This document shows positions 8,543-18,349 of a stretch of 64,000 nucleotides of DNA, in pieces; within the stretch, counting starts at the first letter, position 1; every line of letters starts with the position of its first letter. The stretch is from the NCBI GenBank assembly GCA_041648735.1, contig JBAZOO010000013.1, positions 1-64,000 of the forward strand. Direction: 5' to 3'. Both the position numbers and the translations under genes were made by a program. This stretch comes from JBAZOO01 sp041648735 (GTDB lineage Bacteria; Verrucomicrobiota; Lentisphaeria; Oligosphaerales; CAITYL01). The notes below the pieces were generated by a model, which worked only from the letters and a program-made list of their open reading frames with translations, did not search any database and was not told the origin of the DNA.

Positions 8543-9079
8543 TCACTCGCCGCTGAGGGTCGGGAAGCCGGTCATCACGTTGCGCTTGGGGATGTCGCCC
8601 GCCTTGTCGGCACGCTTGCCGGCCAGCCCCCGCTCAAAGCCGCGGATGTTGACATTGACCTTCAGGGTCTTCTGCAACCCGAGCTTGGCGACCGCCTGGC
8701 GGATGATGTGTATCCGGATCTCATCGACGAGGCTACGCACATCCGCATCCGCCGAGACTTGGATGCCGATGGTCATCTCGCAGTCGTCGCCCCGCTGCCG
8801 CAGCTCCATGGCGCGGAGCGTGACGCCGCCGACCTCCTCCAAGACGCGGCCGACGAATTCGCGGACCGCCTCGGGGGTGACGAAGAGGAAGCCGGCGTCG
8901 CCGCTGACCATGATGCCGCGCCCGCGGTTGCGCCGGCGGATCAGCAGGCCGAGCAGCAGCGCCAGCAGCGCCAGCAGCAGGCCGGCGGCCAGCCCGGTGA
9001 GGAAATTGTCCAAGAAGATCCCGTAGACGTTCTGGGCGCTGCAAAGCCAGCCCGTCAGCGACTGCCACATCTCGTTCAT
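8543..9079 (-). CDS. Alkaline shock response membrane anchor-like protein (AmaP-like)
   Basis: A 178-residue protein with one strong membrane helix at about residues 20-46 (NFLTGLAAGLLLALLALLLGLL), followed by arginines that should face the cytosol, then an Asp23/AmaP-type soluble domain (VREFVGRVLEEVGGVTLRAMEL; VSADADVRSLVDEIRIHI). In Firmicutes AmaP anchors Asp23 to the membrane. Here the gene follows an asp23 homologue by about 37 bases, so the same pairing is likely. The start at 9079 has GGAG nine bases upstream and is preferred to a TTG at 9094. It is the last gene of the aroQ-accB-accC-asp23 transcription unit. Confidence 0.75.
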   Translation of the reverse strand: MNEMWQSLTGWLCSAQNVYGIFLDNFLTGLAAGLLLALLALLLGLLIRRRNRGRGIMVSGDAGFLFVTPEAVREFVGRVLEEVGGVTLRAMELRQRGDDCEMTIGIQVSADADVRSLVDEIRIHIIRQAVAKLGLQKTLKVNVNIRGFERGLAGKRADKAGDIPKRNVMTGFPTLSGE

Positions 9080-9116
9080 CTTTGGCTTCTCCAATCCGGC
9101 GTTGGCCCGCCGCGGC

Positions 9117-9560
9117 TCAACTGAACTCGGGCAGCCCCGGCGCGGCGTTCCGCGGCTCCTCCAAATCCTGCACCGTCACGTTGACGCGGCCGGCGCCCTT
9201 GCCGGTCATCTCCCGCACCTTGGCGCGGATCACTTCCTGGACGGTGGCGGCGACTTCGGGCACGTTGCAGCCGAAGGCCAGCACCAGGTTGACGGACACG
9301 TCCACCTGGTCGCCATCCCATTCGACGACAATGTTGTTGTCGGGGCTCTTGCGCCCGATCATCTCGACCAGCCCGCCGACCAGGCTTTTGGTGGCGAAGC
9401 GGATCACCCCCGGCACTTCCAGGGTGTACTTGCGGACAATGGCGCCGATCACCTGGTCGGAGATGCGGATTTCGCCCTCCGCCGTCACCCGGCGGTCAGC
9501 CGTTGGGGCGAGGTCCGGCGCGGGGGCGGTGTCGGCGATGATGTTCTTGCGTGGGGGCAT
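9117..9560 (-). CDS. Asp23/Gls24 family envelope stress protein
   Basis: A 147-residue protein with the Asp23 pattern: GEIRISDQVIGAIVRKYTLEVPGVIRFATK, then VEWDGDQVDVSVNLVLAFG and a C-terminal amphipathic helix with VNVTVQDLEEP. Family members are cytoplasmic proteins linked to envelope or alkaline stress. The first 25 residues are a Pro/Ala-rich leader and not a signal peptide. It sits between accC and the AmaP-like gene, the order also found in many Firmicutes, so a membrane-tethered Asp23 complex is a reasonable inference. Confidence 0.88.
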   Translation of the reverse strand: MPPRKNIIADTAPAPDLAPTADRRVTAEGEIRISDQVIGAIVRKYTLEVPGVIRFATKSLVGGLVEMIGRKSPDNNIVVEWDGDQVDVSVNLVLAFGCNVPEVAATVQEVIRAKVREMTGKGAGRVNVTVQDLEEPRNAAPGLPEFS

Positions 9561-9596
9561 CCTAGTCCTCTGCCGCGGCGGCGGTCGGTCTGGGGT

Positions 9597-10973
9597 TCAC
9601 TGGTGGCCGGCGTCGGGAACGGGGGGGATCCCGGCTTCCAGCATCTTCTCCACGTAGCTGGTGCTGTACTCGCCGCGGACAATGTCCTCGCGGTCGAGCA
9701 GCATCCGGGCGAAGCCGATGGAGGTCGAAACCCCCTCGATCACAAATTCGTCCAAGGCCCGGCGGGCGCGGAGGATGGCCTCTTCCCGGTCGGCGCCGTG
9801 GACGATCAGCTTGCCGATCATGCTGTCGTAATTCGGCGGGATAACATACCCGGGATAGACATGGGAATCAACCCGGACGCCCGGGCCGCCGGGCGGCAGG
9901 TAGTTGCTGATCTTGCCGGGGCTCGGGGCGAAGTTCTTCGCCCAGTTCTCGGCATTGATCCGCACCTCGATGGCGTGCCCCCGGGGCTGCACGTCCTTCT
10001 GGGCGAAGCGCAGCCGTTCGCCGGCGGCGGCGCGGATCTGCTCCTTGACCAGGTCGATGCCGGTGATCATCTCGGTCACCGGATGCTCCACCTGGATGCG
10101 GGTGTTCATCTCCATGAAATAGAACTTGCGGTCGGCCCCGACCAGGAACTCGATGGTGCCGGCCCCGCTGTACTTGACCGCCCGCGCCGCCTTGACCGCC
10201 GCGTCGCCCATCAGCTTGCGCAGCTTCTCGTCCATGATCGGGCTGGGCGCCTCCTCGATGACCTTCTGGTGCCGGCGTTGCAGGGAGCAGTCGCGCTCGC
10301 CGAGGTGGATGACGTTGCCGTGCTCGTCCGCCAGGATCTGGAACTCGATGTGGCGCGGGTTGATGATGTATTTCTCGATGTAGACGTCGCCGTTGCCGAA
10401 GGCCATCTCGGCCTCGCGGCGGGCGGCGTGGAAGCCCTGGACCAGGGCGGGGTCGTTGTGGACGACGCGCATCCCCTTGCCGCCGCCGCCGGCCACCGCC
10501 TTGATGATCACCGGGTAGCCCATCTCATGGGCGAGCGCGAGCGCCTCCTTCTCGTCCTTGATGATGTCCTTGGAACCGGGGATGACCGGCACCTTGGCGG
10601 CCATCATGGTCTTGCGGGCCTGCGCCTTGTCGCCCATCGCCCGGATGGCCTCCGGGCTGGGGCCGATGAACTTGACCTTGCAGCTTTCGCAGACTTCGGC
10701 GAAATGCGCGTTCTCGGACAGGAAGCCGTAGCCCGGATGGATCGCATCGACGTCATAGAGTTCGGCGGCGGCGATGAGGCGGTCAATCTTGAGGTAGCTT
10801 TCCTTGCTCGCCGCCGAGCCGATGCAGATGGCGTGGTCCGCCATCGCCACGGCCAGGGTGTCGCGGTCGGCCTGGGAATAGACGACCACGCTGCGGATGC
10901 CGAGTTCCTTGCAGGCGCGCACGATGCGCAGGGCGATTTCGCCGCGGTTGGCAATCAGGATTCGTGAGAACAT
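9597..10973 (-). CDS. accC: Acetyl-CoA carboxylase, biotin carboxylase subunit
   Basis: AccC carboxylates the biotin on AccB using ATP and bicarbonate, the first half of malonyl-CoA synthesis. Seen: the N-terminal MFSRILIANRGEIALRIVRA; the ATP-grasp glycine loop AVAGGGGKGMRVV (about residue 160); the EKYI and FQILAD strands; active-site motifs around EMNTRIQVEHPVTE (about residue 285-300) and GHAIEVRINAE. Its 458 residues are typical. The frame is open to 11111, but the ATG at 10973 matches the family N-terminus and has AGGAAG six bases upstream. It lies about 50 bases after accB. The carboxyltransferase genes accA and accD are not in the window. Confidence 0.97.
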   Translation of the reverse strand: MFSRILIANRGEIALRIVRACKELGIRSVVVYSQADRDTLAVAMADHAICIGSAASKESYLKIDRLIAAAELYDVDAIHPGYGFLSENAHFAEVCESCKVKFIGPSPEAIRAMGDKAQARKTMMAAKVPVIPGSKDIIKDEKEALALAHEMGYPVIIKAVAGGGGKGMRVVHNDPALVQGFHAARREAEMAFGNGDVYIEKYIINPRHIEFQILADEHGNVIHLGERDCSLQRRHQKVIEEAPSPIMDEKLRKLMGDAAVKAARAVKYSGAGTIEFLVGADRKFYFMEMNTRIQVEHPVTEMITGIDLVKEQIRAAAGERLRFAQKDVQPRGHAIEVRINAENWAKNFAPSPGKISNYLPPGGPGVRVDSHVYPGYVIPPNYDSMIGKLIVHGADREEAILRARRALDEFVIEGVSTSIGFARMLLDREDIVRGEYSTSYVEKMLEAGIPPVPDAGHQ

Positions 10974-11026
10974 TCCAAGCTTCCTGTACGGGATGGGAAC
11001 GGATGGCGGGCGGCCGGCGCGGGCGG

Positions 11027-11491
11027 TCAGCCCTCGACGATCTCGAACAGCGGCTGGCCAAACTCGACCGGCTTGCCGTTCTCCACCAGCACCGTCTTGA
11101 TGACGCCGCACTTCTCGGCCTTGATCTCGTTCATGACCTTCATCGCCTCGATAATGCAGACCACCGTGTCCTCCTGCACCGCATCGCCGGCTTTCACGAA
11201 GGCCGGGGCGTCCGGCGCCGGCGCGGCGTAGAAGGTGCCGACGATCGGCGAGTCAATCGTCTTGGCCGGCGCGGCGGCGGGGGCGTCGGCGGCCGGGGCC
11301 GGCGCGGCGGCGGGGGCGGCCGCCGGGGCCGCCGCCACGGGCGCCGCCACCATCGTCACCGGCACCGCCGGCAGGTCGCGGTTGCGCTTGATCGATAGCT
11401 TGATCTCGGGGCTTTCGACGACGAACTCGGTCAGGTCATGGTCCGTCATCAAACTGGCAATGCGGGAAATCTCGTCAATGTTCATCTGCAT
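11027..11491 (-). CDS. accB: Acetyl-CoA carboxylase biotin carboxyl carrier protein
   Basis: AccB carries the biotin that moves CO2 between AccC and the carboxyltransferase. The 154 residues show an N-terminal helix (IDEISRIASLMTDHDLTEFVVE), a long Ala/Pro-rich flexible linker (about residues 47-75) and a C-terminal biotinyl domain with the acceptor lysine in EAMKVMNEI. The start at 11491 has an AAGGG site and lies inside the last codons of aroQ (10-base overlap), which suggests translational coupling. Confidence 0.96.
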   Translation of the reverse strand: MQMNIDEISRIASLMTDHDLTEFVVESPEIKLSIKRNRDLPAVPVTMVAAPVAAAPAAAPAAAPAPAADAPAAAPAKTIDSPIVGTFYAAPAPDAPAFVKAGDAVQEDTVVCIIEAMKVMNEIKAEKCGVIKTVLVENGKPVEFGQPLFEIVEG

Positions 11492-11946
11492 TCACTTCCC
11501 TTCTTCTCTGGGTTGTCCCGAAGGTGGCGGACCAGCGCCCGCAACCCGAATTCATAGCCGGCGGCCCCGAAGCCGCACAAGGTGCCGACGCACACCGCCG
11601 CCGTCAGCGACTGCCGACGGAACGCCTCGCGGGCGTGGATGTTGGAAAGATGCACCTCGACGGCGGGCAGCCCCGCGCCGGCCAGGGCGTCGCGCAACGC
11701 CACGCTGGTGTGGGTGTAGGCCGCGGGGTTGAGCAAAATGCCGGCGAACGTCCCCGGCGCGCCGCCGATCCAGTCCAGCAGCTCCCCCTCGTGGTTGCTC
11801 TGCCGGAACTCCACCGCCACCCCCAGCTCGGCGGCGGTGCGGCGGACGAGGGCCTCCAGGTCCGCCAACGTCAGCCGACCATAAATGGCCGGCTCACGCC
11901 GCCCGAGAAGCTGCAAGTTCGGTCCGTTGAGCACCAGGATGCGCAT
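11482..11946 (-). CDS. aroQ: Type II 3-dehydroquinate dehydratase
   Basis: AroQ performs the third step of the shikimate pathway, dehydrating 3-dehydroquinate. The 154 residues match the type II family: ILVLNGPNLQLLGRREPAIYG with the catalytic tyrosine, RQSNHEGELLDWI, NPAAYTHTSVALRDAL, and VEVHLSNIHAREAFRRQS with the catalytic histidine. A GAGGAG site sits six bases before the ATG at 11946; longer upstream frames are not needed. It is the first gene of the accB/accC/asp23 operon and overlaps accB by 10 bases. Other aromatic pathway genes are absent. Confidence 0.96.
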   Translation of the reverse strand: MRILVLNGPNLQLLGRREPAIYGRLTLADLEALVRRTAAELGVAVEFRQSNHEGELLDWIGGAPGTFAGILLNPAAYTHTSVALRDALAGAGLPAVEVHLSNIHAREAFRRQSLTAAVCVGTLCGFGAAGYEFGLRALVRHLRDNPEKKGSECR

Positions 11947-12045
11947 CCGCTTCTCCTCACCACCCCGGCGCGGCCCAGCCGCCCCGGAGCGCTGTTTGCA
12001 AAAAAGCCCGCTGCCGGTCGCCCGACGCGGACTTTGCTTGACTCT

Positions 12046-12073
12046 ACTATAACCTCGATTCCTTGACAGGCAA
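12046..12073 (-). promoter_or_regulatory. Putative promoter of the aroQ-accBC operon
   Basis: On the minus strand TTGCCT (12073-12068) and TATAGT (12051-12046) are 16 bases apart, about 100 bases before aroQ. The TATAGT box recurs before the secreted-protein and DUF4159 genes. Confidence 0.5.
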
Positions 12074-12304
12074 CAGCCGCCCCGGGGAGGGGGCGCCAGG
12101 CCGGCGGAGGTTCGCCCGGAGTCCACGGGGGGCGCGGGGAGCTGGCCCGCCAAAGCACGGCGCCGGCGGCTCCCCCGGCGGGGACCTGCCGGGGGCCGGG
12201 GTGATAGTCGAAAGCCATCGCTGGCCACCGACAGCCCTCGAAACGGGCCTTGCCCCGCCCGGCAATCGCCCTCACCCAGCACCATCTCCCGCCTTGCGAA
12301 GAAC

Positions 12305-12327
12305 TGCCTGGACGGCAGGTCCCCCGC
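12305..12327. repeat. Fragment of the 46-bp intergenic repeat
   Basis: The 17-base string TGCCTGGACGGCAGGTC followed by CCCGCC matches, in reverse orientation, the unit of the tandem repeat at 30227-30318. This shows a dispersed family and not only a local duplication. Confidence 0.6.
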
Positions 12328-12330
12328 CGC

Positions 12331-13050
12331 TCAGGGGGCGGGGACGATCTGGATCGCGGAAACGCCGGTCCAGCCGCCGCCGAGCTTGCCGTCCCAATCG
12401 AGCGTGAACGCCTTCGCGCTGTTGCCTTTGAAGACGACGCAGTTGCTACCCTCGGACTTCTGCGCCTCCTCCAGGGTGGTGGCGGTGGCCGGGACGAACT
12501 TCCCCCCCAGCCACTTGAAATTGTAGAAGCGGATGGGCGGCAAGGCCACCTTGCCAGTGGCGGTGCCGGCCACCGCGATCGTCACGCTCCCCTGCCCACC
12601 GTTGTCGCCCGCCGCGGCATAAGCGTAGACATCGTACTTGGCATAGGGAATTCCCTTGACGGTGATCCTGGCCTGCGGATGGAGATGCCCCAACTGCATG
12701 GTCAAGTTGGCGCCCTCGAACCCCCAGCCGGCACCGGTGACCGGCCAGACCTGGGTGCTTTCCGTCGCCGCCACCATGACGCTGAGGCCGCGGACGACGC
12801 CCCCCGTGCCGTCCACAACCTTCTCCAGGCCGCCACTGTTCCCATGGCCATTGGCGTCATCCTGGGTGATCTCCAGATTGTTCCAGTGGGCCTGCGCCAC
12901 CTCTTCGGCACCCGCCACTGCGTCCGCGGCCAGAGTCTGGCTCTCCGGTGCCGCCCCCACGAAATTGACGCCGATGCGCTTCTCCGCCGCCACCGCCGCA
13001 CCGGCCAGGGCCAGGATCGCCAGGACTCCCAACAGGTTCCTTGCCTTCAT
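12331..13050 (-). CDS. Secreted protein of unknown function
   Basis: A 239-residue protein with a clear Sec signal peptide (MKARNLLGVLAILALAGAAVAA, cleavage after about residue 22). The mature part is predicted beta-rich. It starts RIGVNFVGAAPES, contains a Gly/Asn-rich loop (GHGNSGGLEKVVDGTGGVV) and ends LGGGWTGVSAIQIVPAP. The closing ...SAIQIV strand resembles the last strand of carbohydrate-binding or lectin-like domains seen in many PVC secreted proteins, but no family is confidently recognised. There is no PEP-CTERM tail. A strong promoter-like element lies 60-90 bases upstream, so it is probably transcribed alone. Confidence 0.75.
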   Translation of the reverse strand: MKARNLLGVLAILALAGAAVAAEKRIGVNFVGAAPESQTLAADAVAGAEEVAQAHWNNLEITQDDANGHGNSGGLEKVVDGTGGVVRGLSVMVAATESTQVWPVTGAGWGFEGANLTMQLGHLHPQARITVKGIPYAKYDVYAYAAAGDNGGQGSVTIAVAGTATGKVALPPIRFYNFKWLGGKFVPATATTLEEAQKSEGSNCVVFKGNSAKAFTLDWDGKLGGGWTGVSAIQIVPAP

Positions 13051-13112
13051 GGCTGTTTCCCCTTCGCTTGCAAGCCATTGCCATCTCGGAGCCCTCGCCG
13101 GGCATCGTTGGA

Positions 13113-13141
13113 ACTATAAGGCCAGCGCGCCGCGGTTGCAA
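13113..13141 (-). promoter_or_regulatory. Putative promoter of the secreted-protein gene
   Basis: On the minus strand TTGCAA (13141-13136), a 17-base spacer and TATAGT (13118-13113), about 63 bases before the start codon. Both boxes are close to the sigma-70 consensus. Confidence 0.6.
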
Positions 13142-13157
13142 GCGCCGCGGCCGCCAC

Positions 13158-15026
13158 CTACTCCGGCGGCGGAATCCGCGCTCCGGCGTCCCCGGAATCT
13201 TCCGCCGCGGCCGGGCTCCAGAGCGCCGCCCGCTCCTCGGCGGCGGCGGCCAGCGGCGCGTCACCCGCGGCCGCGGCGGCGCGGGCCAGGCGCCGCCACA
13301 AGCCGCCCCGGTGCGGGGCGCGGCTCGCCGCCGCCGCATAGGCGTCCCGGGCCAAGCCATGCAGCCCCTGGCTTTCCGCCCAGGCGCCCAACATCAGCGG
13401 CGGCGCCGGGTTCCAGGGCATGGCCCGCTGGGCGGCGGCCGCGGCCGGCAGAACCACTTCCCGCGCCGCCGGCCGCCCCTCCAAGGCTGCCGCCAACCGG
13501 CGGAAGTGCAGCTCGCCCGGCGCCCGCCACAGCCCGCCCGCGGCCACGGCCAGCCCGGCCACCAGCGCGCCGCCGCGGAAAAGCCAGCCGGCCGCCGGCG
13601 GCCGCCGGGAAGGGGCGGCGGCGCCGGCTTCCGCCGCGCCTGGCGGCACCAACAGGGGCAGCAGGGCCACCAGCATGACGGTGCCCGGAATTTCGCTGTT
13701 GAAATCGGCCTGGGCGTGCAGCCCCCAGGCCAACAGCCCCGCCTGCGCCGCCGCCACCGTCCACAGCCCGGCGCCGGGGCGCGGCCGGAGCAGGAGCGGC
13801 GGAACCAGACAACAGCCAAGGGCCGCCAGCCCGCAGGGCAGGCCACCTTGCGCCGCGTATCCCAGCACCATCGCATGTGGCTGGCGCGTCTCCTCGTCCG
13901 CCGGCCGCTTGAGCCGCATGTACCAGGGGAAAAACTCCCCGTGGCCAACGCCGGCCAGCGGATGCGCCACGACCATCCGCGTTGCCCCGCGCCAGTATTG
14001 CAGCCGCGTCGCCACCGTCCCCAACCCGCGTGCCTGGCCCAGACCCGCCGCCCAGACCCCGGCCAAGGCCAGCGCCAGCAGCACTGCCGCCACCCAGCCC
14101 CGGTGCCGCCGCCACCCCGACAGCGGCAGGGACCAGCCCGCCGCCGCCAGCCCGCCGCCCAGGGCCAGGATGCCCGCCCGGCTTTCGCTCATGGCCAGCG
14201 CCCCACCGCCCACCAGCAGCGCGCCGGCGGCGAACAGCGGCCGGCTGACCCGGGCCGGCGCAAACCGGCCACCGGCCCGCCAGGCCAGGACGCCGAGCAG
14301 CGGCAGGGTCAGCAGCAGATGCGCCGCGTAGCTGTTCGGGTAGGCGAACGGGCCGAACGCGCGCCGCTGGGCCAGGCGGTTCAGGAAATCCCGCCGCCCG
14401 GTCGCCCCCTGCGCCGCCGCCGCGGCCAGCAGCCGGGCCCGCGCCACCGGCACCTCGGTAAGCGTCAGTTCCGGCTGGCCGGCCATGGCGGCCACGGCCC
14501 GGCGTTCGGTTTCCGCCAGCCCGCCGAAGGCCCGCTGCTGCCAGCCGCTCCACGCCACCGCCAGCGTCCCCGCCGCCACCGCCGCCAGCAACCAGCCGCG
14601 CAGCCGCGGCGCCACCGCCACCGCCCACCCCGTGGCCAGCGCCAGGGCCGCCACCCCCAGCCAATGCGCGGCCGTCAGCCCGGCGGCATCGGTTTCCGTG
14701 GTGGCCAGCAGCCCAGGCAGCAGCGTCAGCGCGAACAACGGCCACATTCCCACCGCAACCCCTTCCCGCCACCCGAGCCGCGGCACGGGCAGCAGCGCCG
14801 CCACCGCCGCCAGCGCCAGCCCGCCCAGCGCCGGCGCCAGGAACATCGGCCAGATGCCGAACAGCCATTCCCACACGTCCGCCGGCAGCAGCGGGATCTC
14901 GCTCGGCGCGGCAATGCTCCCCAGCTTCAGCGGCAGGAGCAGCACCAGTGCCGCCAGCAGGCCGCCGGCCAGGCGCTCCCGCCAGCGGGCCACCGGCGGC
15001 GACGGCATTGATCGGATACGATCCAC
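13158..15026 (-). CDS. O-antigen ligase/polymerase-like membrane protein with C-terminal TPR-like region
   Basis: A 622-residue integral membrane protein with about 12 hydrophobic segments between residues 18 and 470. It carries the Wzy/WaaL signature: a SRAGILAL helix (about residue 275) and a loop RLQYWRGATRMVVAHPLAGVGHG (about 330-352) with the conserved Arg, Trp and GxGxG. Such proteins join or polymerise glycan repeats on lipid carriers. The last 130 residues are soluble and helical with TPR-like Ala-rich repeats. Start: GTG at 15026, with an ATG at 15008 as an alternative. It follows a two-component regulator by about 54 bases, so surface-glycan assembly may be under that system's control. 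Confidence 0.8.
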   Translation of the reverse strand: MDRIRSMPSPPVARWRERLAGGLLAALVLLLPLKLGSIAAPSEIPLLPADVWEWLFGIWPMFLAPALGGLALAAVAALLPVPRLGWREGVAVGMWPLFALTLLPGLLATTETDAAGLTAAHWLGVAALALATGWAVAVAPRLRGWLLAAVAAGTLAVAWSGWQQRAFGGLAETERRAVAAMAGQPELTLTEVPVARARLLAAAAAQGATGRRDFLNRLAQRRAFGPFAYPNSYAAHLLLTLPLLGVLAWRAGGRFAPARVSRPLFAAGALLVGGGALAMSESRAGILALGGGLAAAGWSLPLSGWRRHRGWVAAVLLALALAGVWAAGLGQARGLGTVATRLQYWRGATRMVVAHPLAGVGHGEFFPWYMRLKRPADEETRQPHAMVLGYAAQGGLPCGLAALGCCLVPPLLLRPRPGAGLWTVAAAQAGLLAWGLHAQADFNSEIPGTVMLVALLPLLVPPGAAEAGAAAPSRRPPAAGWLFRGGALVAGLAVAAGGLWRAPGELHFRRLAAALEGRPAAREVVLPAAAAAQRAMPWNPAPPLMLGAWAESQGLHGLARDAYAAAASRAPHRGGLWRRLARAAAAAGDAPLAAAAEERAALWSPAAAEDSGDAGARIPPPE

Positions 15027-15080
15027 GAATTCCCCGAATTTCCCGAAGTGGATGATGGAGGGGTTGAGCCTTAAGCGGCC

Positions 15081-16477
<1,397 letters not shown>

Positions 16478-16481
<4 letters not shown>

Positions 16482-17005
16482 GGCTGCGGCTCGGCGGATG
16501 GGGTTGGTGGCGCCCCGGCCAGGTAGGCGGCGGCCAGGCGGCGGCCGGTGGCGGTGCGGAAGACGCGGTCGGCCAAGGCCTGGCGCCGGGCCGGCGGCAG
16601 CTCGCCATGCTCCTCCGGCAGGTTGACCAGCCAATCGGCGTCCCAGACGATCCGGAATTCCGGGGTGTCAATGTCGCCGGCGCTGTGGTGGGAGCCGACG
16701 ATGCGGCAGACATGGGCGGTGACCGCGGGCGCCACGCCGAGCCGTTCCAGGATGGCGCGGGCGATCGGCGGCCCCTCCAGCTCCTGGAAGCGCGGCGCCG
16801 CCGAGCCGTGCTGGCGTTCGGCCGCCGGGATGCCGATATCGTGGAGGAGCGCCGCGGCGGTGACCGTGGCCGGATCGCCCGGCTCCGCCGCGAGGAGCTG
16901 CTCGGCGTAGTCCAGCACGGCCAGGGCGTGGCGGATCCGCCGCGAATCCGCGCCAAAGGTCGCCGTCATCGCGGCAATCAATTCTTCCCGGCGGACGGGT
17001 TCCAT
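16478..17005 (-). CDS. HD-domain protein between kinase and regulator
   Basis: A 175-residue protein with the HD metal-phosphohydrolase motifs: H in IRHALAVLDYAEQLL (about residue 26), the HD pair in AALLHDIGIP (about 58), and later histidines in VGSHHSAGD with D in WDADWLVNL. The family hydrolyses nucleotides or phosphate esters; the substrate here is unknown. The start at 17005 overlaps the kinase end by 28 bases and the stop overlaps the regulator's ATG, so the gene sits tightly inside the two-component operon. That position suggests a role in the same signal path, but this is inference. Confidence 0.8.
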
Positions 17006-18225
17006 GGGGGCTCTCCTTCGCCTTGGGGCGGCGGGGGGCGGGGCGCGCCTTCCCCCGCCGGGGCGCCCAGCAGGCGGACGCGGCGGTGGATCAGGGGCAG
17101 GCGCAGGGTGAAGACGGTGCCTTCGCCGGGCTGCGTCTCGATGCCGAGTTCGCCGCCGTGGGCGCGGATGATGCGGTCGACAATCACCAGCCCCAGGCCG
17201 CTGCCGCCGGCGCGGGTGGTGTAATAGGGCTCCAGCAGGTGTGGGAAGACCTCGGCGGGGATCCCCTTGCCGCTGTCGGCGAAGCGCAGCTCCAGGAACT
17301 CGTCCGTCTCCTCGCCGGCAATGCGCAGCAGCCCCCCCTCCGGCATGGCCTGGATTGCGTTCTTCAGGAGGTTGTAGAATGCCTGCGTGAGCTGCGCCTT
17401 GTCCCCCAGGATGATCGGCACCTGGGCTGGCCACAACGTCTCCACCAGCACGCCGCGCCCCTCGATCTCGGCGCGCATGAACTCCAGCGCCTCCTGCATC
17501 AGCTCGCGCAGCGCCACCGGCTGCAAGTCGGGCGGCACCGGACGCACGGCCCGGAGGAAGTTGTTGACGATGTCATCTAACCGCTGCACTTCCTGCAAGG
17601 CGACCCCGACCAGCTCGGCCGCCGCCGCCGCCGCCACCGGCGCCTTCCGCAGCCGGCGATCCAGCAGTTGCAGGTGGATGGTCAGGCTGTTGAGCGGGTT
17701 GCCGATCTCGTGGGCCACCCCCGCGGCCAGCATGGTGATCGCCTTGACCCGCTGCGACTCCAGGTTCTTCTGCGCATCCTGGCGCAGCTCGGTGACGTCG
17801 TGCAGGATCAGGACCGCCATCGGGATGCGGTCGCTCCCCGGCACCACGTCCCGGTAGGGAAGCAGATAGAACCGCAACAGCCGATGCACGGGATAGAAGA
17901 CCTCGATCTCCTGCATCGCCAGCCGCTGCCACTCCCCGCCGTCGCCCGTCATCACCCGCCGCCAGTTGACCTCGCGCAGGTAGCGGTCGATCCGTTCGCC
18001 GGCGCAGATCTCGCCCAGGCCGAGCAAGCTGCGGGCGGCGCGGTTGACGTACTGGATCGCCAGGTCGTGGTCAATGACCACCACCCCTTCCTTGATCGTG
18101 TTGAAGACCGTCTCCAGGAACCCCTTCTCCCGCACCAGCCGCAGGACATAGGCCTGGACGCTGGCCGGGTCGAGCCGGTCCAGCCGTCCGATCAGCCGGT
18201 CGAGGAAATGGGTGCCGCCTTTCAT
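16978..18225 (-). CDS. PAS-domain sensor histidine kinase
   Basis: A 415-residue kinase with no membrane segment, so it is probably cytoplasmic. Residues about 45-190 look like a PAS sensor (FNTIKEGVVVIDHDLAIQYVNRAARSLLG). The HisKA dimerisation helix carries the phosphorylated histidine in AAGVAHEIGNPLNSL (about 205-219). The HATPase domain shows N (NLLKNAIQAM), G1 (FADSGKGIP) and G2 (GGSGLGLVIVDRIIRAHGG) boxes. A Pro-rich tail follows. The start at 18225 (MKGGTHFL) is chosen because upstream codons are low-complexity. It is the first gene of the kinase-HD-NtrC regulator operon and the likely partner of the NtrC-type regulator. The signal is unknown. Confidence 0.92.
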   Translation of the reverse strand: MKGGTHFLDRLIGRLDRLDPASVQAYVLRLVREKGFLETVFNTIKEGVVVIDHDLAIQYVNRAARSLLGLGEICAGERIDRYLREVNWRRVMTGDGGEWQRLAMQEIEVFYPVHRLLRFYLLPYRDVVPGSDRIPMAVLILHDVTELRQDAQKNLESQRVKAITMLAAGVAHEIGNPLNSLTIHLQLLDRRLRKAPVAAAAAAELVGVALQEVQRLDDIVNNFLRAVRPVPPDLQPVALRELMQEALEFMRAEIEGRGVLVETLWPAQVPIILGDKAQLTQAFYNLLKNAIQAMPEGGLLRIAGEETDEFLELRFADSGKGIPAEVFPHLLEPYYTTRAGGSGLGLVIVDRIIRAHGGELGIETQPGEGTVFTLRLPLIHRRVRLLGAPAGEGAPRPPPPQGEGEPPWNPSAGKN

Positions 18226-18349
18226 GAGCCGAGTTCCGCCGTTGCCGCCATGCGCCGTTTTGGCACAATATACACCCCCGATGAAGCGGCGGCGGCGGCC
18301 CAGCCCGGGCCCGGAAAACCTGGATTGCGGGACGCCGCCCTCCCCGGAA

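Larger units (their letters stand above)
11947..12330. other. Intergenic, 384 bases: promoter plus a repeat fragment
   Basis: Between aroQ and the secreted-protein gene. It holds a putative aroQ promoter (12046-12073) and, at 12305-12327, a fragment matching the 46-bp repeat found near 30.2 kb. The rest is GC-rich with no supported gene. Confidence 0.5.
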
